NCBI RefSeq assembly: GCF_000152805.1
Contig: NZ_CH902579.1
Span: 75,442 to 139,441 of the forward strand
DNA from: Maritimibacter alkaliphilus HTCC2654
Lineage (GTDB): Bacteria > Pseudomonadota > Alphaproteobacteria > Rhodobacterales > Rhodobacteraceae
Length of the DNA: 64,000 nucleotides
Direction of reading: 5' to 3'
Positions 49,649-57,372 of the stretch are shown here, piece by piece. The position numbers and the translations under genes are program-made. Positions within the stretch are counted from its first letter, which is position 1; every line of letters begins with the position of its first letter. A model generated the notes under the pieces. That model did not search any database. It was not told where the DNA came from and saw nothing but the letters and a program-made list of their open reading frames with translations.

Positions 49649-52600
49649 GCGGCTGCATCCGCTGCGCTTGCGCCAACCGGATGCGCGGCAAGGACCCGCG
49701 CCAGCACCTCGGTGCAATCCACCGGGATGAACACCCGCGTCTTCCACTGGATCACCTCGGTGAAACAGCCCAAGGCCTTCAATGCGGGCAGTGCCGCGCC
49801 CGACGCTCCGATCAGCTCGAGCCTCGGCTGTCCCATGACCAGAGAGCGACGCAACTGGTAGCCCCCAAGCAGGCTGAGGGTCGTCTTCGCGTCCATGACC
49901 GCGCCGAACACCTCCTGCGGCGTCATCTCAATCTGGCAGTCGAGACCAAGGCGCGCATAGACATTGAGAAGCTGTTCCTGGCTGACCAAGCGGCCGATGG
50001 CGCGCTCCCCGTCCTCGGTCTGCAGACGATAGATCCGCATGTTGTCGGCGGGCAGCCGGTCCCAGATCGGCAGGAGGAGGCCGCAGATCAGCGTGATCTT
50101 CGATGTAGTGAACTCCGGCACCGCGTCGACCTCGGCCTGCCAGAGCTGCTCGAACATCGCATCATCGATCTCTTCCCAGTGCGACTTCGAGAACTCGGTC
50201 AGCGCGAGGATTTCGGTCGCCATGGGCCGCAGGAGCTTCACCCGCAAGATCGGCACGCCATCCTCGTCCATGAAGGCCGGCGCTTTCACCATCAGGGCCG
50301 CGCGTTTGGAGGTCTTGTTCCAGCACAGCGTCGCGCCTCTTGTGTCGGCGCAGATGGCTTTGACGCGGGGCAGAGTGAGCGGATCGTTGCGATCGATACG
50401 CTCCACGGTCAGCGCAGTTGCCGTCGCGCCCGTCGCCTCATGCTCGAAGATGACCTTGCGATCAACGATCTCAAACTTCTCGGCGCGCAGGGTCTCTAGC
50501 CCGACATCGAGGGTGCCTGCCTGACGCGCGTCCTCAATTATCGCCGAAAGAAACCCGCCGAAGGCCTCGAAGATCGCGTCCTGCATGTCGATGCGGAGCG
50601 CGAGGCAGCGGTTCAGGAACTGCTGGATCGGCGGCAGGGTTTCCTTCATCGTGCCATCCGCCTCATCGAGCGTCAGCCCGGTCATCTCCTGGAACCTGGA
50701 GTAGGAGCAGGCGTCGATCTTGCCCGCGCGCAGCTTGTAGAAGAACTGCCGCAACGCCGCTCGTGCATAAGGGCTCTCGAGGTTGTCCTCGGCGCGGAAC
50801 ATGTTCTGCCCACCCGTCTCGCGTTGCCCCTTGGTGATGGCCCCGAGCGTATCGAGGCGGCGGGCGATGGTGGAGAGGAACCGCTTCTCACCCTTCACGT
50901 CTGTGGCAACGGGGCGAAAGAGCGGCGGCTGCGCTTGGTTCGTGCGGTTGGTACGCCCCAGCCCCTGAATCGCATTGTCGGCTTTCCAGCCAGGCTCAAG
51001 CAAGTAATGCACCCGGAGGCGCTGGTTCTTTGCACCAAGATCGGCGTGGTAGCTGCGCCCCGTGCCACCGGCGTCAGAAAAGATCAGGATGCGCTTGGCG
51101 TCATCCATGAAGGCCTGGGTTTCGCCGAGGTTGGAGGAGGCGGCTCGGTTCTCGACCTTGAGCCGCCCTTCACGCGTCCTCGCGATGCGCCGCTTGCGCC
51201 CCGTGACCTCGGCCACCGCATCGCCCCCGAAATGCCACAGGATCTGATCGAGCGCGCCCTGCACCGGGGCAAGGGCACCGAGATGCTCGACAAGCTCATC
51301 CCGCCGCCGCTCCGCCTCACGGCAGATAATCGGATTGCCATCACCATCGAGGGCGGGACGCGAGCGTAGGTCGCCGTTCTCGTCGGAGTAGGGCTCGAAG
51401 AGCTGCGTCGGGAAGCTGTGCATGAGGTAGTCCATGATGTTCTCGCGCGGCGTAAAATCGACCTGCAGGTCGTCCCACTCCGAGGGCGGGATCTCTTCGA
51501 GGCGCCGTTCCATCACCGCCTCGCTGGTCGAGACCACCTGAATCACGGCCGAATGCCCCGCGGCCAGGTCCGCTTCGATCGCATGGATGAGCGAAGGGCA
51601 TTTCATGGCGGTGATGAGATGATTGAAGAAACGCTGCTTGTTGCTCTCGAAGGCCGAGCGCGCAGCGGATTTCGCCTGGGGGTTCAGCGTACCGGTCTCG
51701 GAGGAAATACCCGAGGCCTGAAGGGCGGCCTCCAAGTTGGTGTGGATGATCTGGTAGGCATCGGCATAGCTGTCATAGATCGCGATCTGTGCGGGCGTCA
51801 GCTCATGCACCAGCATTTCGTATTCGACCCCGGCATAGGAGAGGGACCGCGCAAGATAGAGCCCGAGCGCCTTCAGATCGCGCGAGATCATCTCCATGGC
51901 AGCAATGCCCCCGGCCTCCATCGCGGCAACGAACTCGGCCCGCGTCACGAAAGGGAAATCACCCGTGCCCCAGAGCCCGAGACGGGAGGCATAGGCGAGA
52001 TTGCCGACCACCGTCGCGCCGGTCGCTGAGACGTAGAGCACCCGGGCATCGGGAACGGCATTTTGCAGCGCGAGGCCAGCAAGGCCTTGTTGGGATGCCT
52101 TCTTGTCGCCGCGGTCGGACTTTTCGCCGGCGGCATTCGCCATGGCGTGGCTTTCGTCGAAAGCGATGACCCCGTTGAACCCCTCGCCAAGCCAGGACGT
52201 CACCTGATCGAGGCGGGAGGCTTTCCCGTCGCGTTCAGCAGAACGCAGGGTGGCATAGGTGACGAAGAGGATGCCCTCTGGGAGACGGATATCGCTCCCC
52301 TGGCGGAATTTCGAGAGCGGCACGATATCGCTTTCACGCCCCCCAAGCGCCATCCAGTCGCGGCGCGCATCCTCGATGAGCTTGTCGCTCTTCGAGACCC
52401 AGACCGCGCGGCGTCGTCCTTGCAGCCAATTGTCGAGGATGATGCCCGCGACCTGCCGGCCCTTGCCGCAGCCCGTGCCATCGCCGAGGAACCAGCCCTT
52501 GCGCAGGCGAAAGGCACCTTCGTCATCCTCAGACGCTGCCATCAGCTGACCTTCGATCTCGCCGCGCTTGAACCAGCCCTTGAGATGCGTCTCGTGGGCA

Positions 52601-54042
52601 TTGCCCGCATAGATGACGCTTTCAAGCTGCGGCGCGGAGAGGAGACCGTCCGCGACGAGGGTCTTAGGCAGCATTGGGCGGTAGGTCGGGACAGGCGGCG
52701 GGACAGAGGCCATGGCCGCGGATTGCACGAGTGCGGTCGGATGAGCGGCCGCGCCGTCGATCCGGATCGATTGCAGGTCATAGGCTTCGTAGACCGTATC
52801 CTGCAGCGCGCCCTCGGGTTCGCTCCAGGCTTTCGGCAGGTAGTCGAGCGGGGCCGTGTCGATGTCGTCGAACGGGTGCTTCGCGCGTTCCTCGGCGAGG
52901 GCGCGGGTTTCTTTGCGTGCTGCGTTGCGCAGGGCGTGGAGGTTGGTGCGGGTCGGGCGAGGTGGCACCGAAAGAGCCGCGCCAGTGGGGCAGGGCAGGG
53001 GGTTGCGGCGCGCGGGACAATGGGTGAGTACTACGGAGAGAAGATCACTCGTGGTCGCGCAGATCGGATGATAGGCGGCGTCAATATCAGCCGGTGCGGT
53101 CTCTTCAGCACCAGCCACGCGCTTGTCGATCACCGTCAGCCTCGTGTCGATCGTGGTGCCATGCCGCGCGAAGACCTTGCCGTCGATGGCTGCGGAAAAC
53201 ACCACGTCAGCGCTTTGCCTGATCCGCTGAAACGTAGGCTGGAAACTCTTGGTGGAGGGACGGAAACTCTCGCCGGTGATGACAACGAGACGCCCACCGG
53301 GCGCGAGGCGAGCAAGGGAAGACAGAACATGTTGGCTGGTGGCCTGCCGGAACCGGCCTTCGACGTGGCTAGCGGCCGAGAACGGTGGGTTCATCACGAT
53401 GACCGAGGGCGTGATCGACCGATCCAAACGGTCGTCGATCGAGGCGGCATCGTGTTCCGAGACTGCAGCGTCGGAGAAAAGCTGCTCCAGCAACGCGCGG
53501 CGGGTCTCAGCGAGCTCGTTCAGCGCCAGGCGAGCGCCTGCGATCCGGGCGAAGATCGCCAGCATGCCGGTGCCGGCCGAGGGCTCGAGCACGAGTTCGT
53601 CGGCCCGAAACCCCGCCGCCTGCGCGACGATGGCTGCGAGCGGCAGAGGGGTCGAAAACTGTTGCAGACGGATGCTGTCTTCCGAGCGCCGCGTGTGAGA
53701 GGGCGCCAAACCGGCGAGGCGTTCGATCATGGAAAGAAAGGCGTGCGGCGTAGCCGCCTGCCGCTGTATCAGCGCACCGTAGCGCGAGAGCATCAGGATC
53801 TGGGCGACCTCTGCGGCCTCATAGACGTCCTTCCAGACCCAGGCACCACTGGTGTCGCTGGCACCGGAAGCTTCTTCCATCGCGGCGCGCAGGGCAGCGG
53901 CGTCGATGGGCTTGCCCGCCTCGAACTGGGGGACGAGGGTTTTCGCAGCCAGCAAAAGGTTTTGGGCGAAGCGCGAGGCTTCCGAGCGGGCAGGGGTCTC
54001 GGCCTCGGGCGCAAGCGGGACGGAATGGGGGTGAGCGTTCAT
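49645..54042 (-). CDS. giant N6-adenine methylase/Strawberry-notch helicase
   Basis: 1465 aa from ATG 54042 (MNAHPHSVPLAPEAE). Residues about 75-310 form a SAM-dependent methyltransferase: ELVLEPSAGTGMLAIFARI (SAM motif) and VIVMNPPFSAAS (NPPF, N6-adenine type). The middle is an SNF2-like, Strawberry-notch-type helicase: GTGCGKGRQVAGIILDNWL (Walker A variant), VIAFDESHAMANAAG (DESH, Walker B), then C-terminal motifs LIFSDAGGTGRSYHAD and QGLGRTNRTNQAQPP. The last 400 residues are uncharacterised. Such proteins are hallmarks of large plasmids and phages and may protect or remodel plasmid DNA. Most of the plasmid's methylation capacity in this window is here. Confidence 0.88.
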   Translation of the reverse strand: MNAHPHSVPLAPEAETPARSEASRFAQNLLLAAKTLVPQFEAGKPIDAAALRAAMEEASGASDTSGAWVWKDVYEAAEVAQILMLSRYGALIQRQAATPHAFLSMIERLAGLAPSHTRRSEDSIRLQQFSTPLPLAAIVAQAAGFRADELVLEPSAGTGMLAIFARIAGARLALNELAETRRALLEQLFSDAAVSEHDAASIDDRLDRSITPSVIVMNPPFSAASHVEGRFRQATSQHVLSSLARLAPGGRLVVITGESFRPSTKSFQPTFQRIRQSADVVFSAAIDGKVFARHGTTIDTRLTVIDKRVAGAEETAPADIDAAYHPICATTSDLLSVVLTHCPARRNPLPCPTGAALSVPPRPTRTNLHALRNAARKETRALAEERAKHPFDDIDTAPLDYLPKAWSEPEGALQDTVYEAYDLQSIRIDGAAAHPTALVQSAAMASVPPPVPTYRPMLPKTLVADGLLSAPQLESVIYAGNAHETHLKGWFKRGEIEGQLMAASEDDEGAFRLRKGWFLGDGTGCGKGRQVAGIILDNWLQGRRRAVWVSKSDKLIEDARRDWMALGGRESDIVPLSKFRQGSDIRLPEGILFVTYATLRSAERDGKASRLDQVTSWLGEGFNGVIAFDESHAMANAAGEKSDRGDKKASQQGLAGLALQNAVPDARVLYVSATGATVVGNLAYASRLGLWGTGDFPFVTRAEFVAAMEAGGIAAMEMISRDLKALGLYLARSLSYAGVEYEMLVHELTPAQIAIYDSYADAYQIIHTNLEAALQASGISSETGTLNPQAKSAARSAFESNKQRFFNHLITAMKCPSLIHAIEADLAAGHSAVIQVVSTSEAVMERRLEEIPPSEWDDLQVDFTPRENIMDYLMHSFPTQLFEPYSDENGDLRSRPALDGDGNPIICREAERRRDELVEHLGALAPVQGALDQILWHFGGDAVAEVTGRKRRIARTREGRLKVENRAASSNLGETQAFMDDAKRILIFSDAGGTGRSYHADLGAKNQRLRVHYLLEPGWKADNAIQGLGRTNRTNQAQPPLFRPVATDVKGEKRFLSTIARRLDTLGAITKGQRETGGQNMFRAEDNLESPYARAALRQFFYKLRAGKIDACSYSRFQEMTGLTLDEADGTMKETLPPIQQFLNRCLALRIDMQDAIFEAFGGFLSAIIEDARQAGTLDVGLETLRAEKFEIVDRKVIFEHEATGATATALTVERIDRNDPLTLPRVKAICADTRGATLCWNKTSKRAALMVKAPAFMDEDGVPILRVKLLRPMATEILALTEFSKSHWEEIDDAMFEQLWQAEVDAVPEFTTSKITLICGLLLPIWDRLPADNMRIYRLQTEDGERAIGRLVSQEQLLNVYARLGLDCQIEMTPQEVFGAVMDAKTTLSLLGGYQLRRSLVMGQPRLELIGASGAALPALKALGCFTEVIQWKTRVFIPVDCTEVLARVLAAHPVGASAADAAA

Positions 54043-54096
54043 CGGCAATCTCCGGGGTTGAGGGTTGGCCCCAAGCCCCGCGCGCACTCTCTCACC

Positions 54097-54117
54097 CGGG
54101 AGGGGTCACCCCTCCCG
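54097..54117. terminator. strong hairpin between the toxin-antitoxin pair and the helicase gene
   Basis: CGGGAGGGG-TCA-CCCCTCCCG, 9-bp perfect stem, 3-base loop. No T run. It sits between two minus-strand units and may end the TA transcript or protect the helicase mRNA 5' end. Confidence 0.45.
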
Positions 54118-54168
54118 CCCTGTCTCTCGCTCTTTCATGGCAAAGCCCCGGTGCAAATTTGCCCGTTA

Positions 54169-54468
54169 TCAGGACGACCGCAGATGCCTCGGCACGTCCA
54201 TGGACTGATGCAGGACCCGGATCACGAATATCCTGTCCGGGTCCACCTCGTAGAACACGAGGTGCCGACCCGTGATCAGTTTACGCGCACCCTGCTGGAG
54301 GTCGGAGCAGTCCGATCCCATTTGCGGGTTGGCGATGAGCCCCTTCAGGGCACGATCGATGTCGTCGAGATAGCGGTCCGCCTGCGCCGCGCCCCACTGT
54401 CGATCTGTCTCGACCCAGATGTCGACGAGATCGGATTTTGCCGCCTGGGAGTGATGGATTTCACGCAT
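54169..54468 (-). CDS. ParE/RelE-type toxin
   Basis: 99 aa from ATG 54468 (MREIHHSQAAKSDLVDIWVE). Typical ParE text: AKSDLVDIWVETDRQWGAAQADRYLDDIDRALKGLIANPQMG, then GARKLITGRHLVFYEVDPDRIFVIRVLHQSMDVPRHL. ParE toxins poison DNA gyrase; RelE relatives cut mRNA, and the HQSMD ending with no catalytic His/Arg set favours ParE. The start overlaps the antitoxin stop by 8 bases. Confidence 0.88.
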   Translation of the reverse strand: MREIHHSQAAKSDLVDIWVETDRQWGAAQADRYLDDIDRALKGLIANPQMGSDCSDLQQGARKLITGRHLVFYEVDPDRIFVIRVLHQSMDVPRHLRSS

Positions 54469-54712
54469 CAGAAGCGCCAGAGCGGCTCCGCGCCTCGCGC
54501 TTGATCTCATCCATGTCAAGCGGACCGGCGTCACCGGATTGTTTGCCCTCCATCAGCGCAACGCGAAGCCGCGCCCGCTGACCTTCCTGCTCCTCCATCA
54601 GGCGCAGAGAGGCGCGGATCAACTCGCTGGTTGACCCGTAACGCCCCTCTTTAAGCATCAGGGCGATGAATTCGTCCCAATGGGGGCCAAGTGTGACGCT
54701 TGTGCTTGCCAT
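54461..54712 (-). CDS. ParD-type antitoxin
   Basis: 83 aa from ATG 54712 (MASTSVTLGPHWDEFIALMLKEGRYGSTSELIRASLRLMEEQE). This is the ribbon-helix-helix N-terminus of the ParD (CC2985) family, with an acidic C-terminal tail that masks the toxin. Alternative ATG 54718. The longer open frame from 54766 is not conserved-looking. It represses its own operon in known pairs, and with the toxin below contributes to plasmid retention. Confidence 0.87.
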   Translation of the reverse strand: MASTSVTLGPHWDEFIALMLKEGRYGSTSELIRASLRLMEEQEGQRARLRVALMEGKQSGDAGPLDMDEIKREARSRSGASDA

Positions 54713-54762
54713 GCTCATCTCCAGAATACGCATGAATAAGATATATGAGTATTTCGGGCATT

Positions 54763-55407
54763 TCAACTCGGGGGTGGGCTTGCGCCCTGTTCGGCGCCGG
54801 CAGGTCTGTGCAGCTCTCGCAAAGTCAGGTGATCTACAAATGCTCGTGCCTCGGACAGGCAGTCCAACTCATAGTGCCCGAAGAACCCCCAGCAGGCATC
54901 GACCTCCTCGCCGTCACGCTCGACGACATAGCCATAAACCTGGCCGCCGAGGTAGGCATCGAAGGTGACGATCTCAGCGCGCAGAATGTTTTTGGCCTTT
55001 TCGCGCATCGCCTTGGTGACGCGTTTCACGCCGAACTCTTCCCGGACCGCGTCGAGCGTCACGTAGACATAGCCGACTTGGCTGGAATCCCACGGGCAGT
55101 GAAACCCGATCGTGTTCATCGCGAGACCGGAATGATCGTAGAGAAACACGGGCAATAAGATCGCCTTGCGCTCGGCGCGCTCGCGCAGCTGCTCAATCGA
55201 GAGGTCGCTCTGGTCTGTGACGCCCGAGAGATCGCGCAGGAGCGCATCTGGGCTGTCGAAGGGATGGCTGTCGCCCAGCCGATAGCGCCGGTGCCAGCAG
55301 ATCAGTTTCCCGAGGTTGGACCACTCCCTCGGGCTCTCAGTATCCGGGTCATGGTAGATCTTGATGGTATGGCCTTGGTAGGCCTCCTCGTAGACAGGGT
55401 CTTGCAT
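54763..55407 (-). CDS. 214-aa plasmid protein, unknown
   Basis: Starts at ATG 55407 (MQDPVYEEAYQGHTIKIYHD) after AAAGGATATCG. Soluble, with a conserved-looking pattern: DTESPREWSNLGKLICWHRRYRLGD, LLPVFLYDHSGLAMNTIGFHCPWDSSQVGYVYV, LRAEIVTFDAYLGGQVYGYVVERDGEEVDACWGFFG. Proteins with this text are common on alphaproteobacterial plasmids, but I know no function. The leader has a 12-bp inverted repeat (55431-55472). First of a series of small minus-strand genes, each with its own ribosome site. Confidence 0.75.
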   Translation of the reverse strand: MQDPVYEEAYQGHTIKIYHDPDTESPREWSNLGKLICWHRRYRLGDSHPFDSPDALLRDLSGVTDQSDLSIEQLRERAERKAILLPVFLYDHSGLAMNTIGFHCPWDSSQVGYVYVTLDAVREEFGVKRVTKAMREKAKNILRAEIVTFDAYLGGQVYGYVVERDGEEVDACWGFFGHYELDCLSEARAFVDHLTLRELHRPAGAEQGASPPPS

Positions 55408-55430
55408 TTCGATATCCTTTCTTGAAACGC

Positions 55431-55472
55431 AATCGACCCGCCGAGCCGGTTGAGGCCGCAGGCGGGTCGATT
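55431..55472 (-). promoter_or_regulatory. 12-bp perfect inverted repeat before the 55407 start
   Basis: AATCGACCCGCC (55431-55442) and GGCGGGTCGATT (55461-55472). As RNA it would form a strong hairpin ending about 23 bases before the start codon. Could terminate the upstream transcript or modulate translation. Confidence 0.45.
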
Positions 55473-55513
55473 TGGACGTGGTCAGGTGGTCGGCGAGTTT
55501 GCCGTCCGGTGGA

Positions 55514-55990
55514 TCAGGCAGCAGCGCGGTTCTGACGATCTTGGATGTGCTCAACCGAAACCTTCAGCAGCCAGTCCTCGAAGCCGAGAATGGTCTGGTG
55601 ATTGACCACCGCCGCGACCCAAACTGCGCGCGGATCGCCAACAATCTGTGTCGGGTCGTTGTCGATCCGGCCATTGGCCATCCACGGCTCTGGCTGGATG
55701 CGCCCGAGCCAGTCCGCCAGCGACGGGATGCGTCCTTGGCAGTCTTCGCGCACATGCTGCTCGCCGATCCAGCGGATGGGAACAACCCGGCCCGCGCTGT
55801 TGGTCAGGCTGCGACCGAAGTGGCGTTCAGCATCATAGATCCCAACGGTATGATGTTTTTGGGCTCTGTGAACAAAGAGACCTAGGTGCTCTTTGGATGA
55901 GTCAAACCAGTCATGCACATGCTGGTAATCGTTTGGCACACCGCCAAACTTTCGGGCTGAGCTTTCAGCGTGATGGAGGGGGTGTGCCAT
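55514..55990 (-). CDS. DUF6915-like plasmid protein
   Basis: 158 aa from ATG 55990 (MAHPLHHAESSARKFGG). The opening MAHPLHHAESSARKFGGxxxDYxxIHxWFDxSK and HRAxxHHxxGI(Y/F)xAExxFG are the marks of this family, followed by VREDCQGRIPSLADWLGRIQPEPWM. The function is unknown; the histidine clusters suggest a metal site. It follows the 55992-56375 gene with a 1-base gap. Confidence 0.75.
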   Translation of the reverse strand: MAHPLHHAESSARKFGGVPNDYQHVHDWFDSSKEHLGLFVHRAQKHHTVGIYDAERHFGRSLTNSAGRVVPIRWIGEQHVREDCQGRIPSLADWLGRIQPEPWMANGRIDNDPTQIVGDPRAVWVAAVVNHQTILGFEDWLLKVSVEHIQDRQNRAAA

Positions 55991-55991
55991 G

Positions 55992-56375
55992 TCAGAGCCC
56001 CTCGTGTTCAGTGGTGTTGGTCTCGATGTAACGGTTCGAATGACTGACATCGATCTTGTCAGTCTCAAGCGACCAAGTCAGTTCACCATAGCCGCCCTCG
56101 TTGTTCTCGAACCCGGGGCACAGGGCATAGGCGAAGTCCCAGCCGAAATCTTCGGCCCGGCGCCGCAGGTCTTCCGTCAGGATGATCGTGTCAGGGGTCA
56201 CCACGACATCCTCGACATTGCCGGAATCGCCGTAGCCTTCGTATTGCACCTCGATGTTCGTTACGCCGAGGGTGCGCAGTTCGGAAAGAAGCGTCGCGCG
56301 GGTTTCTACCCGCTGTTCGGCAGCACGCCTCTGGGATTCGAGTATCTGCGCGTAGAAATCAGTCTCTTGTGTCAT
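55992..56375 (-). CDS. DUF6878-like plasmid protein
   Basis: 127 aa from ATG 56375 (MTQETDFYAQILESQRRAAEQR), with AAAGGATCAAAG upstream. An N-terminal helix is followed by a compact domain (TLLSELRTLGVTNIEVQYEGYGDSGNVEDV, then DFAYALCPGFENNEGGYGELTWSLETDKI). Unknown function; small partner-like proteins with the GYGDSG string recur in alphaproteobacterial plasmids. A hairpin (56408-56432) lies upstream. Confidence 0.75.
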   Translation of the reverse strand: MTQETDFYAQILESQRRAAEQRVETRATLLSELRTLGVTNIEVQYEGYGDSGNVEDVVVTPDTIILTEDLRRRAEDFGWDFAYALCPGFENNEGGYGELTWSLETDKIDVSHSNRYIETNTTEHEGL

Positions 56376-56407
56376 GTCTTTGATCCTTTGGAATTGAGGA
56401 AATGGGA

Positions 56408-56432
56408 GGGCGACCATTACGCGGGGTCGCCC
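56408..56432 (-). promoter_or_regulatory. hairpin between two small plasmid genes
   Basis: GGGCGACC (56408-56415) and GGTCGCCC (56425-56432), flanked by partly complementary GGAA/TTTCC. It separates the 56453 stop from the 56375 start. Confidence 0.4.
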
Positions 56433-56452
56433 AGGAAGTTTCCTGCGGGGCT

Positions 56453-56749
56453 TCAGGCCGCAGCGTCGCCGCGGTCTTCAGCCGTCCGATCTACCAGGTT
56501 GAAATAGAGGTTCTCGGTCGCGCGCTTGAACCCCGGCGGTTTGCGCGGGGCGAGACAACGCACCGAAGCGCTGCAGCTCTCGCCGTGCTCCATTGCGAAC
56601 TGCGTCACCTTGTCGATCAGGTCATCCATTCCCGCGGCCTGGATGCGCTTTTCGGGGTAGCTCGCCATCATCTGGAACTGAGTGACAACGAAGGCGCCAT
56701 CGCGATGCGCGGGATAGAGGGTAATCTGGTAGTCGAGTGTCTTGGCCAT
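56453..56749 (-). CDS. 98-aa plasmid protein, unknown
   Basis: From ATG 56749 (MAKTLDYQITLYPAHRDGAFVVTQFQMMASYPEKR), with AGGAGACC upstream. Small, mixed alpha/beta; no known motif. Its C-terminus (LAPRKPPGFKRATENLYFNL) is basic. It belongs to the small-gene series 54763-57246, in which each gene has a separate site and an intergenic hairpin. Confidence 0.65.
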   Translation of the reverse strand: MAKTLDYQITLYPAHRDGAFVVTQFQMMASYPEKRIQAAGMDDLIDKVTQFAMEHGESCSASVRCLAPRKPPGFKRATENLYFNLVDRTAEDRGDAAA

Positions 56750-56812
56750 CTCTGGTCTCCTGTGGCGGGCCGGACGCGGGTATCGCGCCCTTTGGAACCC
56801 GCCAGCCTGAAA

Positions 56813-56839
56813 GGACCGCCCTTTGTGCAAGGGCGGTCC
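56813..56839 (-). terminator. terminator-like hairpin after the DUF3768 gene
   Basis: GGACCGCCCTT, loop of 5, AAGGGCGGTCC: perfect 11-bp stem, followed on the minus strand by TTTCAGG. It begins 27 bases past the DUF3768 stop. The segment after it (to 56750) resembles the one after the hairpin at 57310. Confidence 0.65.
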
Positions 56840-56865
56840 GGGGCGGTGACTAGGGATGGGGGGCG

Positions 56866-57246
56866 TCAGTATTCCGACGGCAGCAGCAGGGTCAGGACCC
56901 GACGCGTTTGCGCAAGGTCAGAGGGCTCGGGGGAGCCGTATTGGTAGTCGACATCGTACAGGTCGAGTTTGAACCAGACCGTCGTGTCCTCAAGCTCAAT
57001 GACACCCATCTCGTGCCAGCCATGGGGGTCGCTGTCGGCAATGAAGGTGTCGAAAGCGGCGACGCGGCGGGTGAGTTCCAGCTGCACATCGAGCCCAAGC
57101 GCCGCGACGCCGCGTGTCATTACGAACTGGCCCTGCGGGGCATCGGCAACTGGGGCATTGCCAAGGATGGTACGGCGAAAGGCGTCATTCTGCGCAGCGA
57201 TAAGTGCGGCTTCCTGAACGGGGTCGAGGTCGAGTGTGGTGGTCAT
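56866..57246 (-). CDS. DUF3768 family protein
   Basis: 126 aa from ATG 57246 (MTTTLDLDPVQEAALIAAQNDAFRRTI). The family is recognised by NDAFRRTILG, QGQFVMTRGVAALG, FDTFIADSDPHGWHEMGVIELEDTTVWFKLDLYD and a C-terminal RRVLTLLLPSEY. This small plasmid family of Alphaproteobacteria has no known function. It follows parB-like gene 57373-59544 on the same strand, with a hairpin in the gap. Confidence 0.82.
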   Translation of the reverse strand: MTTTLDLDPVQEAALIAAQNDAFRRTILGNAPVADAPQGQFVMTRGVAALGLDVQLELTRRVAAFDTFIADSDPHGWHEMGVIELEDTTVWFKLDLYDVDYQYGSPEPSDLAQTRRVLTLLLPSEY

Positions 57247-57309
57247 AGGAATTCTCCGGGACGGGCCAGCTGATCCGTTATCGGCTGTGGTCAACCCGCC
57301 AGCCGGAAA

Positions 57310-57336
57310 GGGCCGCCCTCGATGTGAGGACGGCCC
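57310..57336 (-). terminator. hairpin after the ParB-like gene
   Basis: GGGCCG (57310-57315) and CGGCCC (57331-57336), with an inner CCTC/GAGG pairing. On the minus strand it is followed by TTTCCGGCTGGCGGGTT, nearly the same string that follows the hairpin at 56813. Confidence 0.5.
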
Positions 57337-57372
57337 AGAGATCATGTCAGGTTCAGGTCGGTGGTCGCTTCG

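Noticed and set aside
52063..54504. 813-codon open frame on the plus strand
   Set aside because: Antisense to the methylase-helicase, whose SAM, NPPF and Walker motifs are on the minus strand.
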